Of a DNA stretch of 64,000 nucleotides, positions 1 through 12,117 are shown in pieces. Source of the stretch: Branchiostoma floridae. Taxonomy: Eukaryota; Chordata; Leptocardii; Amphioxiformes; Branchiostomatidae. Within the stretch, counting starts at the first letter, position 1; every line of letters starts with the position of its first letter. Location: assembly GCF_000003815.2 (NCBI RefSeq), contig NC_049981.1, positions 2,071,973-2,135,972 on the forward strand, in the 5' to 3' direction. Under the pieces are notes generated by a model that saw only the letters and a program-made list of their open reading frames with translations, was not told the DNA's origin and did no database searches. The position numbers were made by a program, and so were the translations under genes.

Positions 1-1436
1 GCTCATTGCTTCCAATGACGTTTTAAACAGACTTGCACAATGTTAACACTGGATTCGTACTTGAATGTGCTGTAGCAATATCTGATCATGGTATTAACGT
101 TAGTATTTGCCGACTTAGTCCTCTGCTATCAGGGTCGTTTTAAACACCTTACAATATTTTCACCATGTTAGCAATGGATCGTATGACTATGAGAGAGAGT
201 ATGCTAAATCAGCAGCTGATTACAATAAGCGTACTTGGATTGCCGAGTGCGCTTTCGTGTTCCATGGGCGTATTATGATCACAACTACCCAATGTTTTCC
301 CCCATCTTATCACTGGACTGGCATTGACTTTGACTAATTGAATGACATCAGCAAAATGATTAAACTACAACGTGGAGCACCAGGCAGCAAATGATGGTAT
401 TGTGCATCATGCATTACAAAACATGATATGCGATACAATGCAAAATTCATGGACTGATTATTAGACTATGCTGACGAAGTAGCTGATTATAATGGCCATC
501 CTAACTGGCAAGCTGTTGGAATAATAACTGGGAAAAGACGCCAGCACCCTAGTCTTGATACTTTGGCAAGTTGTGTATTTATCATTAGCTATGAGCTTTC
601 ATGTGAAATCGAAGTTTCGTTGTTTGAAAAATAACCACATATCCTTGACTTTGATGTAAACTACGCTTGACAAAAAATACAAACTTTCCTGTAAAATATT
701 ATTCCTCTTCGTGCAGAAGGGCATTCTACATATTCTATAATTATAGTATATTTTCCACTCGTTCCTATCAAAGGTATATCTCAGGAGATTACTACGTGTC
801 AGACTTTGTCATATCGAGATTTTTGTGCTGACATTTTAATGAGCCTGCGACGTGGTCAGAGACAACAAATAAGCACTAAAAATCGACCTGAAACTGCATT
901 TCTGTACCATTTCTGTCAACAGCAAAATGTGTAATTGAACCGATCATTGTGTGTAACTTGAAATGGATCAGACAGACAATCTGACACGAATTCGTAGCAC
1001 ATCAATACAAACAGAAAGGCTCAAATTACTAAACAAAAGAGACTAAAGAGACTCAAATGTGTTTTTTTTTCGACTTCGTGTCTTACGGATTTAGTATGTT
1101 CTAAGCAATGTGGAGTGAAATATAACAAAAATATCGCAAAATGCATTTTCTTTCCATGCTGTCCTGACTAGGTGTGCTGTTTCACATGACCACTTTGTAT
1201 AGATAATTACAATCAAGTAGTCATTGTAATTTGTAACTATGAAAAATCATATGACTTGCAACAGGTAACATCACAAAAACATCACCAGAAAAGAAGCTAA
1301 ATCAAGCAAATTGTGACTACACGCGTATCGCAAGACCTTGTCACATCACGGTCATACGACAGGTTTACGACAACAAACATTGAGGACATTCTACAGACTG
1401 TCGTGGATGTGTCGTACGACATTCGGCTGTCTTGTG
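1..1436. other. Gene-free, no recognisable feature
   Basis: AT-rich sequence without supported exons. Phrases such as CAGCTGATTACAATAAG and TAGCTGATTATAATGG near 210 and 480 suggest a worn repeat, too diverged to delimit. Confidence 0.4.
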
Positions 1437-1447
1437 ACAGAAAAGGT

Positions 1448-1734
1448 TAAAAAAGTTAAAGTTTGCCCATGCATCTACAGACGCGTAGGGTGGCGCCCAT
1501 CCCCACTTCGAAGCCCTTGGGCCACACATGTGCAAGCCACTACAGCAGGGGGCTGGTCCGCTGGTAGTGATGTGTGTTTAACTTCCATACTCTTCCTCTT
1601 AAGCGCTGAGTGCTAAGCAGAGAAAGCAGCATGCACCATTTTTAGAGTCTTTGGTATGACTCGGCCGGGGATCGAACTCACGACCTACCGAATGCAAGGC
1701 GAACACTCTACCCACCGGGCCATTGCACCGGTTA
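1448..1734 (-). mobile_element. tRNA-derived SINE with 11-bp target duplication
   Basis: Read on minus, the head has a tRNA-like box A (TGGGTAGAGTG) and box B (GAGTTCGATCCC), followed by an unrelated body of about 200 bp and a T/A-rich tail. Direct copies of ACAGAAAAGGT flank it at 1437-1447 and 1735-1745, marking retroposition. The head is too diverged to be a functional tRNA. Confidence 0.8.
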
Positions 1735-1958
1735 ACAGAAAAGGTCATCGTAAATATTTTTGACGATTCGTTTTCACATAGCATTGCTGAAAATCGTACG
1801 AAAACAAACCGAAATGACAGAGCCAGCACAAACACCTTTTGTCATATGCATACCAATCGCGCCCTCGCCCTATATCTGTCCGTAACAGGTGCGCTATAAT
1901 CAGCGAGCTAAACCTGAGCGGCTGCCGATCCAACGCGCCCAACACCCGTCTAACTCAC

Positions 1959-2094
1959 CTCCAACCCGCGGTGATTCTCTCTGCTGTCCCCTCGGCGGGG
2001 GTTCCCTCGGCGAACCCTTCTCTCCCAAACCGCATCCCAACAACGTTAAAAGAACGGTAATCCACAGTAAAACATGTCTCCTCTCAGAAGACAT
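1959..2094 (-). CDS. Probable first coding exon of a secreted or membrane protein (signal peptide)
   Basis: Reading minus from the ATG at 2094: MSSERRHVLLWITVLLTLLG, then CGLG, then a Pro/Arg/Gln-rich stretch (GSPREPPPRGQQRESP) and RVG with a split codon. Basic n-region ERRH, strong hydrophobic core and a likely cleavage after GLG make a textbook signal peptide. The exon closes GTTGGAG then GTGAGT, a strong phase-1 donor. The remaining exons would lie left of position 1. The GC content of this block is far above its surroundings. No family is recognised. A chance open stretch is possible, but signal peptide, GC island and donor together argue for a real exon. Confidence 0.5.
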
Positions 2095-2503
2095 GCTGTT
2101 GGCGTAGATCAGTTAAAATCTCAAACACTCTGTCTCGATCATGCGTCACAACCGGTAAAACACTTGTCTGAGACGTTCTGTAGGATGTCCTACTTTGTCC
2201 CGCAGGGGCGGGGGTATGATTATCATTGTAAGGAGGTCTCGTCCCTTAGTAACAATACATAAACGTCCCACCAAGGTGTCTACAGCTGTACTGATGCGCC
2301 CGGGTGATCAGTTTAGCATTGTTCTAAAAATGGTGGACGTGAGATTTTCCATGTTAGATAGCTGGGTATTCCGGGGGGCCTGGGACATCGTGTTATTGGG
2401 AGGATCGTATGTGTTTCATGTAAAATTCAGTTGTCTTGTTTCGCAATCAGTTGTCTTTTAATAGCCTCCTTCGCAGACTTCGAGAGGGGCTAGCTTTTTT
2501 AAT

Positions 2504-2522
2504 GGGGGGGGGGGGGGGGGGG
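2504..2522. repeat. Homopolymer G19
   Basis: Nineteen consecutive G, quadruplex-prone and sequencing-error-prone. A C9 run lies at about 2632. Confidence 0.95.
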
Positions 2523-3582
2523 CTAAACTCCTTCCACGGCAAACTACCTTTGTAGGCAGACTCCCTTCCATGGCAAAATCCATTTCACAGCACTAAAGAA
2601 CCATAGCCAACTTTGAAAGTACCCAATCAGAGCCCCCCCCCCTCCAAGGAGGATACAACTATCTTACATTTATTTCAACCTCCTTGCTTTCAATGAAGAT
2701 TAAAAGAGATCCCCTTGCTTACATTAATATTCTTGTCGGCAATCTGATCTGTTTTAACAGCCATGCTTGACAATCTAACTATATCAAAATCGTTAGACAG
2801 CCTACGACGAATGCGTGCCCAGGTCGTGAGATACTAGTAGTTGAAGATTGACCCCATTCCTTCTTCCCTCCTCCTCTTCCCTCATGACCTCAATGAAAAG
2901 TGACCTGAAAAGTTTTTTTTTTCAAATAAAACAAACGGAGCTAAAAATGACAATACGTTTGTATTTATCAACGTATCGAAGCGAAAAACATATTAGCAAT
3001 GAAAAAGGTGCTCAAAAAGTAGATTTGACAAGAGTAAAAAAAAGTATTATAAACTAACAAATCCGTCATGAACCAAATTAGAAAACTATTTGTCTTCTCT
3101 GCCAAGTAGGATCAAGTGATTATTTCATTCACCCCGTATCGGCCAGACGATTAACACAGAATTAGTGTTGCCATAATACTAGTGGTCTGGTAGCTAAAAA
3201 CGTTACACTTTGCATGTAACAAGTTTGATACAACAGAGAGATATACGCCCCTGGCAACGTATTGTCAAAGAAATTCTTTTGAGATCTAGTCGCACGAAAA
3301 TACTCGTAGATTTATTCGTTTCAATGTCCCAAAATTAGGTCATGTTGTCTTATATAAGCGTCATCGGTATCCTAGCAACATGTCCAAAGCTAGAGGTAAG
3401 CTCGGGGTCAAAATGTCGTCTTTTGTAGTATGGAAGAAATAATAAATCAAACGTTATTGTCAGAGACGCTTATATGGTGGTAGTCTGGTTTTCTACCGAG
3501 AGAATGTTAAAAGCAAATACTAGTCTATACATTAATACCATAAAGATCCATGTTTAAACATCAAACTCAATATATTGGTATG

Positions 3583-3819
3583 TAGTATGTGGGGAAGGAC
3601 AACCTCAAGCCAACCATTCACACTTACGCCGCATCTTCAGAAAAGACGCTGGAGCCGCATGTTCCCCGTTAGNNNNNNNNNNNNNNNNNNNNNNNNNNNN
3701 NNNNNNNNNNNNNNNNNNNNNNNNNNNNNNNNNNNNNNNNNNNNNNNNNNNNNNNNNNNNNNNNNNNNNNNNTAAGTGTGAACGGTTTGGCTTGAGGTTG
3801 TCCTTCCCCCACATACTAT
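3583..3819. mobile_element. Inverted-repeat element with its centre lost in an assembly gap
   Basis: Left GTATGTGGGGAAGGACAACC then TCAAGCCAACCATTCACACT; right is the inverse with a few differences and ends CCCCCACATACTA. The 100-N gap lies between. Arms are about 42 bp. Confidence 0.65.
3673..3772. other. Assembly gap (100 N)
   Basis: A run of exactly 100 N, probably a gap of unknown size. It falls inside an inverted-repeat element, which may have caused the assembly break. Confidence 0.95.
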
Positions 3820-4782
3820 ACATATTGATATATCTATATGCTTTTACATAGGTAACGTCATTCGAATTAATATGTTTGTGTAGTTTTAGTAGACTCACGA
3901 GAATTGCTGTGTGTCAGAATTTTGTGTGGCGTTGAGTAGGATTGCCTAATACAAGTAGATACTAGCCTTACCACGATTTATAGTATCCAATCTTTACATT
4001 TTGTTTGATGGATTCTTTTCGTGCCTTGTATGACCAAAAATTAGGCCGTGTCATCTTGTGTTTTCATCTGCGACTTGGCAACATTTCCAGGTGAGTTCCG
4101 GGTTGATCTAATGAAGAAAAGTGTGAGGATAAACCGTTAACAACCCGCAGGTGTTTGTATTGTGTTCTTCTATTTGTCCTTTCTGTGTAGTCAGAGGTTG
4201 AATGAGCTTACTCTAATGAGGCTTATACAGATTCTACAGCTGCTGATGTTTTGTCATCTCAATGCAGATCTAGATTATGTGAACTGAGCTCGCTTTTTTC
4301 GTCTGTCGCACTCGCTGTTGGTATATATTTGATGTACAAAGTTTCCTTAGTGGACGGATGAGACGCAAAAGAATGACCCAGACTCACTAAATGGTGCTAA
4401 TGATGCTAAAGACCTACCGGTCAACCTGTCCTTTTTTTACATAAACCCCACAACCGGTTTGACTTCATTTCTGAAACCGGCTGGAAGTGCCGGGGGCTAT
4501 CCGGCTTTCGGAAGGATTTTTCAGGGTTTTTCACGGGGATTTTGAAAACCTTCGAATACATTACTTAACAGTGCTCTACTATGTCATGGATCAAGTTCAA
4601 TAACATGGAGCATTTCTGACAAAGTGGAAATGGAAATTCTCACGGACTATATCACTCCGCAGCACCTAACAACGCCGTTGTTAAGGACGCACTACACCGA
4701 AACGGTGGCAAGTACTAATTGGACCCCTATTACGGTAAATTACATGAGATTAGAGAAACAATTTGAGGGATTATATTTCAAA

Positions 4783-4924
4783 GAACCTCAGATTAAAAGA
4801 TACTCAAGAGGGATTACAATAATGAACAAATGAAAGTTTAAAGGAAACTTTTTGAACCTCAGATTAAAAGATACTCAAGAGGGATTAGAACAATGAACAA
4901 ATGAAAGTTTAAAGGAAACTTTTT
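4783..4924. repeat. 71-bp tandem duplication
   Basis: GAACCTCAGATTAAAAGATA begins both copies (4783 and 4854); they differ at only a few bases, so the event is recent. Confidence 0.9.
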
Positions 4925-6902
4925 GAAAAGTATTCTGGAAATCCGGGGTACACTAGCACTGAACGAACTATCTCCACTCACAGAAGCAGACTAAGCGGCA
5001 CTTGGTGTGACGTATAATGATTGGTCTATTTTCTGAGACAGAAGAATGTTCCTCGGTTGGGCCCTTAAGACGCCCGCAGGTGATCTTAGACATACAGGTC
5101 ACCAAGAAGAAAGGTGACCGCGCCCCTTCACTCGCGAAACTTCAATTCACAGGTCATTTACCTCTGGAACGTTTCAATATTGATTCTTTTACAGTCAACA
5201 TTTTGTCGTTACTTTTACTGATCTTAATACAAGGCTACCCTACCCTAGCCCTGCTAGCCACAGAGTACCGTACACATTATGATAAATCTTATAACTGGGG
5301 ACTTTTCTGCACTCTTTTTGTTTTTCTGACACAGAAAGACCTAAAATTTCGCGTTCTTCAGGTAATAGCTATGATATGTAAGATTTATTCAACAGTTGAA
5401 AGAAAGCACGGATCCCTGTGAATGGACGTACATATTTGTCTTCAAGCGAACCGCCATGTTTCACGTGTAAGTCGTTGGGAGTTGATAACAATCATATGAT
5501 ATCTCATACCACTTCTTATGTGTCATGTAAAAGCTGCATAGATAACTATAGTTTTATACACCAAGCAATAAACGTCATTCGATACATTTCAGTAGACCTC
5601 AACAAGTATACAGAAAGAAAGTAGGTACAACGCACGCACGTACATAGAAGAATGCATAGAGAATCGAGCTTCTACCACCTTTCTATACATTATTCCCATG
5701 CTTCACTGTTGCTGGGAGATTGTGATATAAAACACACTGAACAGCCTTTGTGGACAGAGCGGTGTGTTGAGCCAAGTCTGAATTATAGATGAGACATGAT
5801 CGGTGCTCGGGGAATGGTGAATCTGCCATCTCTCATCTGTACAATCATTAAGAGGACCGGAAATATGTAGGGATGTTTTCCACACGCAATGTTATAAGGT
5901 CCTATCATCGCAGCACTGGCAACAGGAGAGCGACCAACAGTCATTGGTCATTGACATCATCAAGGGAAAATTTGATGACTTTTGGTGATCACCGACAGCC
6001 CGTTGAAGAAGGACATTTGGATATCATACAAGGCTATGGATGGATATATTTGGAAGACAAGTGAAGGGCCACTTGTGTTGACGACATTGGAAATCATTGA
6101 AAATCATTAAGATATCATTGAAGAGACCTCGAAGATCATTGACAGCTTAATGGCAGATCTTTGAAAAACATTGAACATCATCGAAATGCTTTGATAGATT
6201 TTGGAGATTATTGACAAATATAGAATATTGGTAGACATTGGTCACTTACAGGATTATAAGAACATTCATGATTCCGTGTACGCATGTCCAGTGACAGGAA
6301 TTGTGGGCAATATGTCAAAGGTGACGGCCCCTGACCTGTCAACAGTTCTCGTCTTTATCATGCATTGTCTCGACTTGCACGACAATGTCCAAACGTGCAA
6401 CTATACAATTATATGTGATTTTTACAACTAAGTGAGTGGCAAATGGTTTGGTGTTTTCGAATTCTCTACAACTTCCTGAATGATACATGTACGTACAGTT
6501 ACAATGAATAGAAATGACTGACATCCATTATACCTAGATGGCTACCTTCATCTAACCCTTTTGGTGGTACTTCTGAGATGCACGTCATAACAAAAGTTAT
6601 AATGAGCTGCTTTAGTGACCGAAAACGTTGTCGGAGATCTTTGTCGGTTCTTATATATTGCATTCATGTAGCCTGGCTGAAAATTCTACCGTAGGGCGAA
6701 AGTGACAAGAAAAAGAGGGAATTGTTATGGAACTGTTGCACACCCCTACCCTTATCGATAAGTGTGGTGGGTTCTTTAATAACGTGCTCTATGAGATAAA
6801 CTTCACCAAACAGCCGTCTATAACCCCTCCGGACAATCACGTGGTGTTCTCAGGATGTAGCGGGATTCGAACCAATGAGTTTGGGATCCACGAGCAAAAA
6901 GG

Positions 6903-6906
6903 AAAA
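6903..6906 (-). terminator. Pol III terminator of tRNA-Ser
   Basis: A run of four A on plus reads TTTT on minus, beginning five bases after the tRNA discriminator. This is the minimal Pol III stop signal. Confidence 0.7.
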
Positions 6907-6911
6907 GTTAT

Positions 6912-6993
6912 CGACGAGGATGGGATTCGAACCCACGCGTGCAGAGCACAATGGATTAGCAGTCCATCGCCTTAACCACTCGGCCACCTCGTC
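6912..6993 (-). tRNA. tRNA-Ser(GCU): tRNA-Ser (anticodon GCU)
   Basis: The minus strand begins GACGAGGTGGCCGAGTGG and ends CCTCGTC plus discriminator G. The seven-base acceptor stem pairs perfectly. Box A (TGGCCGAGTGG) and box B (GGTTCGAATCC) are intact. The anticodon loop is CTGCTAA with anticodon GCT, and there is a long variable arm as expected for a class II serine tRNA. Length is 82 nt with no intron. A TTTT run on the minus strand (plus 6903-6906) provides the Pol III terminator a few bases downstream. Confidence 0.95.
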
Positions 6994-7019
6994 TGGTGCT
7001 ATTACAGGCAACCGTGTCT

Positions 7020-7440
7020 TTCCTATATGTGTACACATCTACAAGACAACAATGGAGATACAATTATCGTCTCAAAGATACAAATCGTCTATGAAGGTTA
7101 GACATTATTTGGAAAGAGACAGATGTTCTCCTGAAGACTTGTCACAGAAACATCCGCAAAATGAAATTGTCTCTCATTGAGTCCTATGTACAGTTTTTAA
7201 ACATATCCATAGCAAACCAACCCTTCACTTCTGTACGTGTACAGATCAGCAAGACAACAATGGAGATACAATTATGTTCTCAAAGAAACAAATCCTCTGT
7301 GAAGGGTAGAAATTATCAGGCGTAAAGAAACAGGTGTTCTATTGAAAACTCGTTGCAGAAACATCCACCTGAGAAAATAAAATTCGTATTTCTTTGCATC
7401 CTGTGTCAAGTTTTTGCACGTATTCATACTCAAAGAAGAA
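7020..7440. repeat. ~212-bp tandem duplication next to tRNA-Ser
   Basis: CAAGACAACAATGGAGATAC occurs at about 7041 and 7253, and both are followed by CACAGAAACATCC / GCAGAAACATCC blocks. Copies have diverged by substitutions and indels. Confidence 0.75.
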
Positions 7441-7669
7441 AGTCTTTATTCTTCTCTTTTCTATTCTCTAGGTATGATGACGTAACCACATGTTGATGCT
7501 GTCTACCCTGGTAACACTAACAACATACATCGTGCGTGCGACAGAAGCGAGGTCTGAATAGGCACGGAAAAGTGTCTCATAAGCTCCTCTTTGTTGACTC
7601 AATTCCGACCTCCTCAAATAATTATGGGGTGTAGGCGGTTGACGCGTATCTCTAAGTAGATGTGTGTTT

Positions 7670-7802
7670 GAGTTTGTTTTTGTGGCCCTTTTCATTTGTC
7701 AGTTTGCTTTTGTGTCCCCTTTCGTTTGTTGGTACATTTTTGTGTCCCTTTTCGTTTTTAGGAAGTTTTTGTGTCCCTTTTCGTTTGTTGGTACGTTTTT
7801 GT
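7670..7802. repeat. ~32-bp minisatellite, about 4 copies
   Basis: TTTTTGTGTCCCTTTTCGTT recurs with TGTTGGTAC spacers. T-rich on plus. Confidence 0.75.
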
Positions 7803-8119
7803 TTAATCTTAGTCATCTAGCAACATTTTGTCGTACGATATTCTTGAGAAAGTTGTAGATCTGTCGTACAACATTCAGATGTCTTATGTGAGAAAAGGCT
7901 GTCGTAGATCCCATTCACTTTCTCACTTTATTGTTTTACCTGAAAAAATTACACATAGGTCACTTGACCTATTTTTTAAGTGTCCCTAGACACAATGTGC
8001 ATAATTTATGAATACAGATAATTTTACTACATTACATGATAGAACTACAAGATTACAATAAAGGGTTAATGCCCCGACCCGAGGTGTATATGGTGAGATA
8101 ATCCCTGGTCAGGTGCGAT

Positions 8120-8219
8120 NNNNNNNNNNNNNNNNNNNNNNNNNNNNNNNNNNNNNNNNNNNNNNNNNNNNNNNNNNNNNNNNNNNNNNNNNNNNNNNNN
8201 NNNNNNNNNNNNNNNNNNN
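8120..8219. other. Assembly gap (100 N)
   Basis: A run of exactly 100 N. Flanks share no obvious repeat with each other. Confidence 0.95.
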
Positions 8220-8459
8220 CGACAAAGTACATATATATGAAGTGATTTAGGAAGGTACCGGCTTAATCACGTTAGAAAGCCATAATGAAAATGTGTAAAA
8301 TCAGCATAATTCTTTTTCAAGTATCCCTATATTCCCCATGTGGAGCCCTAATTAACATAACCAATCAATCATAATATTTTTGACAGTTATGCATGGTTTA
8401 CACACAAACAACAGTACAAAAAAAATTCATGACTGTCCCCTGTATAATGGTGCGGTCCA

Positions 8460-8495
8460 AAAAGTGGTCGGTTATTAGAATAACCGACCACTTTT
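8460..8495. repeat. 17-bp perfect palindromic arms with 2-base loop
   Basis: AAAAGTGGTCGGTTATT, loop AG, then AATAACCGACCACTTTT. It could be a short foldback transposon end or a cruciform-prone site. No gene is near. Confidence 0.85.
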
Positions 8496-9246
8496 GAGGT
8501 TACTGCCTGATAACCCATGGGAAATGGGGGCCTCTGATTGGCCAACTCCATCTGGCTATATGATAATAAGATTTAACCCCTAATGATAATGCAGTCCGTT
8601 TTTAATAGCCGGTAAGGTTGACCGAATGTGTGTTTTTCTTTTCGTGCTGTGGCGAGTTTAATGCATAGCACTGGGCCCAGATCTTTCAGACTTCTCTTGA
8701 ATGACAGCTAGTACATTTTGCAATTAGCTGTAGGATATCGAAAATATTCCATGCACAACAAGCTGAAAATTGAACTAACTACTAGTATGCAACTCTGCAC
8801 CTAAATGGGTTCATTATATAGAAGAAAAGATACACTATAAAAGACGAACAGAATTCTTCAAAAAGGTATGAAGGTATTAAATGTCACTTTTAAAAGCCCC
8901 TGGGCATACTTTATTCTCTGTTATATGGAAAGCGACCTAAATACCAGTTGAAGAGGATTACCTATAGATTTCGGGTTTTGATAATACTAGGTAAACAGAT
9001 GACTCAAATAAGTATGTGCTCTGCCTTTATTCACGAATCCGTAACGTATAAAGAATGCGATTAGAATGCACAATATGCCAGTCCTCAAGCAACTGGAAAT
9101 GTTTTGTATACGCTCAGAAGTTTAGGGACAGTGACTGAGAAAGATATGTCATGATGCGACTGGAATACTAGTATTACGTTGATGAAGATATGTGTATTAT
9201 GTTGATTTGTTCAATTTTAGTTTTGACAATACCAACAACGGGTCAG

Positions 9247-9448
9247 GCCTACGTCACATTTCAAAACCGGGGCCCGACCGGGCTGATTGTGGAAATGAAA
9301 AATAGAAATGCATACGTAGCAATACACACAAATAATGCCAACAACTATAATTCTCTTTACGTCTTGTGTAGTTTGTTTTCTTTTATATCATACTTTTCGT
9401 TCCCGAAAGCTGCCCGACCGGGCCCCGGTTTGGAAATGTGACGTAGGC
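9247..9448. mobile_element. MITE, ACGTCACATTTC / CCCGACCGGGC family
   Basis: Terminal arms of 37 bp begin GCCTACGTCACATTTC and run into CGGGGCCCGACCGGGC; the right arm is the inverse with three mismatches. The 130-bp centre is AT-rich and non-coding. Confidence 0.8.
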
Positions 9449-10605
9449 ATTAATATGAAGCTGTACGAGTAATATATAACAGATGTGCCACACATAGAAT
9501 GCGACTTCAACAGATGTTGAAGTGGATTAAGTGCATATCTGGGTTGTGACAATTCCTAAACCTATTGGCCTCAACAGATCATCACATAATCCGTGCCCTT
9601 GAGGCCGTATACTTCACTACACAGCAATTAAATGATGCATAATCTGCGAGATGATTACTAAAATCTCAAGGAAAATGTGTTCCTCTATTGGAAAATTAAG
9701 AGATTTGTCGATGAAGAGTACGCACCGAGGTAATAAGATAGTCTTTAGGTTTAATTTTGTTGTTTCATTTGAAGTATACGTTAATTTTAGTTTTACATTT
9801 CAGTTAATTATGTACATGTATTCTATATCTAGGAGAAGTGTAAATGTACGTATGTGTTGGCACCCAATATCAACTACGCTACCTGGGTTTGCCATGTATT
9901 GCATTGTCTGCAATCTCAATTAAACAAAATAGAATGAACTGGATATGATTTTCCAAACCGTCAGACATTGAAGACAATATCCACTATTTTTCGTCAGTTA
10001 TTGAACAAGAGATTGTTATAGATTGTGTGCATCTATTTCCGTGTTGAAAGAAAAATGTAAGATAAAAAATGTCACACATTGTCTTACTGAAGACTCTAGA
10101 TAGGTAAGTTACAGATCAGATGACATATTTATATGTAAGCAACGGGAACATACATAGTTTCTCACGAGTCATTGGAACGCAGTATGCGACCTAACTGGTT
10201 TCTAAACGTAAAAATGCGCCCATCCGTTTTCTTAGTAAATATCTGAAAAGGTGTGGTTTAGATAAACAATTCCTCTAAACCAGGCATGCCCAAAAGGTTG
10301 TTCAAATAAACCCTGCTACAGTATAAGATACAATCAGTGCCCTGTAGCCAACCACATCTATTATTTGCTTATCATTATGAAGCGTTATGACAGAGTATTG
10401 AATTTGTATGACATATTATTGAATAAAGGATCTATGTGTAATACCAAGGAATTTGTATGGGTCAGTTTGAATTGGCTATATGATAATAACATTCGCTTCG
10501 CTCACTCGGTGGTTTTACTCACTGGTTATAGCAAAAGACCAGGCGTTATGTCACCATAGACAATGAGAAACAGGCGGGTCATTAACCCTTAATTTATTGC
10601 TATAA

Positions 10606-10713
10606 CTCACTCACTCACTCACTCACTCACTCACTCATTCACTCACTCACTCACTCACTCACTCACTCACTCACTCACTCACTCACTCACTCACTCATTC
10701 ACTCACTCACTCT
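10606..10713. repeat. (CTCA)n microsatellite
   Basis: About 27 tetramers with two CATT interruptions. Confidence 0.95.
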
Positions 10714-10959
10714 TTCCTGCACTGACCATTAACGCACTATTTTACCTAAAGTGAATAGAATTTGAGTTTTGATTGATCACTAATTGGATTTTATACCCTC
10801 CATTAGCGTCTTAGTGAACGTTTCTTCACATAAAGAGAATTGCGTGACTTCAAAACTCTCAAAACCGGCCGGCCGGGCGTCGACCCCTTACGAAAGATAC
10901 AGGGGTAAATACTCCCATTCTCCTATCAACCCAATCGATCGATGTCTGACTCATAACGG

Positions 10960-11900
10960 CAACAAAGGGAGGAACAGACAAGCGCGTGTATTATTGTGTT
11001 GTTCACCTTATACACCTTTCTCACGCGGCGGCCATCATAGATTGAAGACGAGGTCAATGAGGCAACAGACAAAACTTATTTCTAAAATCAACTCCCATTT
11101 AGTTTTTCCCCAGACCACACAAATTTTCACAATACAAGATCAAACAATAGATATTATAACCAGTGCTATGCAGCGAAATATGTAGCAATTTAGACTCGCA
11201 TACTGATCCCATATTCCCTTAAGAGATGCAAAATAAAAACATAATAATGCAAATATTTGACGGACATGCAGCCATTCTGTTATTGGCCAATTTTCTAATT
11301 TCCATGCTATCATTGGTTGAACTACTAATCATGATGAACAGCCTTTTGTTTGCCTCATTGAACTCGTTTTAGATCTATCATGGCCGCCGCGTGAGAAAGG
11401 TGTATAGTGCTTATTGACACATAGGGCAGCAAGGTTACTTACTGTTTCAGTAGCAGTTTTTTTTTACATTCGGAGGTTGCCAGCCCAACCCTTTAACGTA
11501 CTCGAGGTATCTCATCCAAGACGGGACCTGTTAGTGTTATGTCCAAACGAAGAGAGGAACAGACGAGCGAGTGTATCATTGTGTTATTCACATTGCAGTG
11601 CCTAGTCGTATATAGGAGAGCATACTTTATCGCTGTTTCAGTAGCCGGGTATATTTTTACATGGAGAGATTGCCAGCCCTTCCCCTTTAACGTGCTCGAG
11701 GTACCCGGCCTACAAGAGGGGACTCAAATGTTATAATGTCCAAACAAATGAAGGAACAGACGAGCGAGTGTATCGTTGTGCTGTACACTTTGTATTACCC
11801 AGTCTTACATAAGAGAGCAAGCCTTCTTGCTGTTTCAGTAGAAGGGCATCTTTTTACAGGACGAGGCCACTGGTCCTTCCCCTTTCGTGGTGTTGCGTAA
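10960..11900. repeat. ~195-bp tandem repeat, about 3.5 copies, interrupted by a MITE
   Basis: CTGTTTCAGTAG recurs at about 11442, 11633 and 11830, and AGGAACAGACGAGCGAGTGT recurs at about 11555 and 11752, with a related copy at 10970. Copies differ at roughly one base in six. Short open frames here are repeat artefacts. Confidence 0.75.
11011..11404. mobile_element. 394-bp inverted-repeat element inserted in a tandem repeat
   Basis: The left end TACACCTTTCTCACGCGGCG and the right end CGCCGCGTGAGAAAGGTGTA are perfect inverses, and similarity extends about 55 bp inward. TA lies on both sides. The flanking sequence rejoins to match neighbouring copies of the ~195-bp tandem unit, defining an empty site. 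Confidence 0.75.
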
Positions 11901-11997
11901 CTTATAGACTTATATGACTAATAAGACTTATAGACGTATAGTACATGTACTTATAAGGACTTTAAACAATGTTAACTGTATCTCTGTTATATACTTT

Positions 11998-12113
11998 GTC
12001 TGGCCCTTGCCTCTTCCCTTATGACCTCAATGAAAAGCGGCTTGCAGGCCGATTAGAGCTTTCATGAATAAATAAAGGTTCAAACAAACAAACAAACAAA
12101 CAAACAAACAATC
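11998..12113 (+). mobile_element. 3' end of a non-LTR retrotransposon with CAAA tail
   Basis: The stretch tatgacctcaatgaaaagcg, then cgattagagctttcatgaat and aaataaagg, ends in an (ACAA)n run at about 12079-12113. The first part recurs at 2878-2905 (catgacctcaatgaaaagtg). Repeated 3' ends with a simple tail are typical of CR1/L2-like LINEs. No reverse transcriptase is present, so the element is heavily 5'-truncated. Confidence 0.5.
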
Positions 12114-12117
12114 AAAC

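Larger units (their letters stand above)
2095..6911. other. Gene-free apart from repeats listed
   Basis: AT-rich, with G19 and C9 runs, a LINE-like 3' end at 2878, the gapped inverted-repeat element and a 71-bp duplication. 6088-6220 has a loose short repeat of the type gaaatcattga. A box-B-like GGTTCGAATCCCG (minus) at about 6861-6873 lacks the rest of a tRNA. Confidence 0.5.

Noticed and set aside
5017..5421. 134-codon open frame on plus
   Set aside because: No domain, no codon bias or splice logic; AT-rich with no recognisable relatives.
6855..6880. Second tRNA beside tRNA-Ser
   Set aside because: Only a box-B-like T arm is present; there is no acceptor stem, D arm or anticodon arm.
7468..7695. 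Minus frame with a coding-like middle section
   Set aside because: No acceptor-donor pair fits and no family is recognised; probably a repeat.
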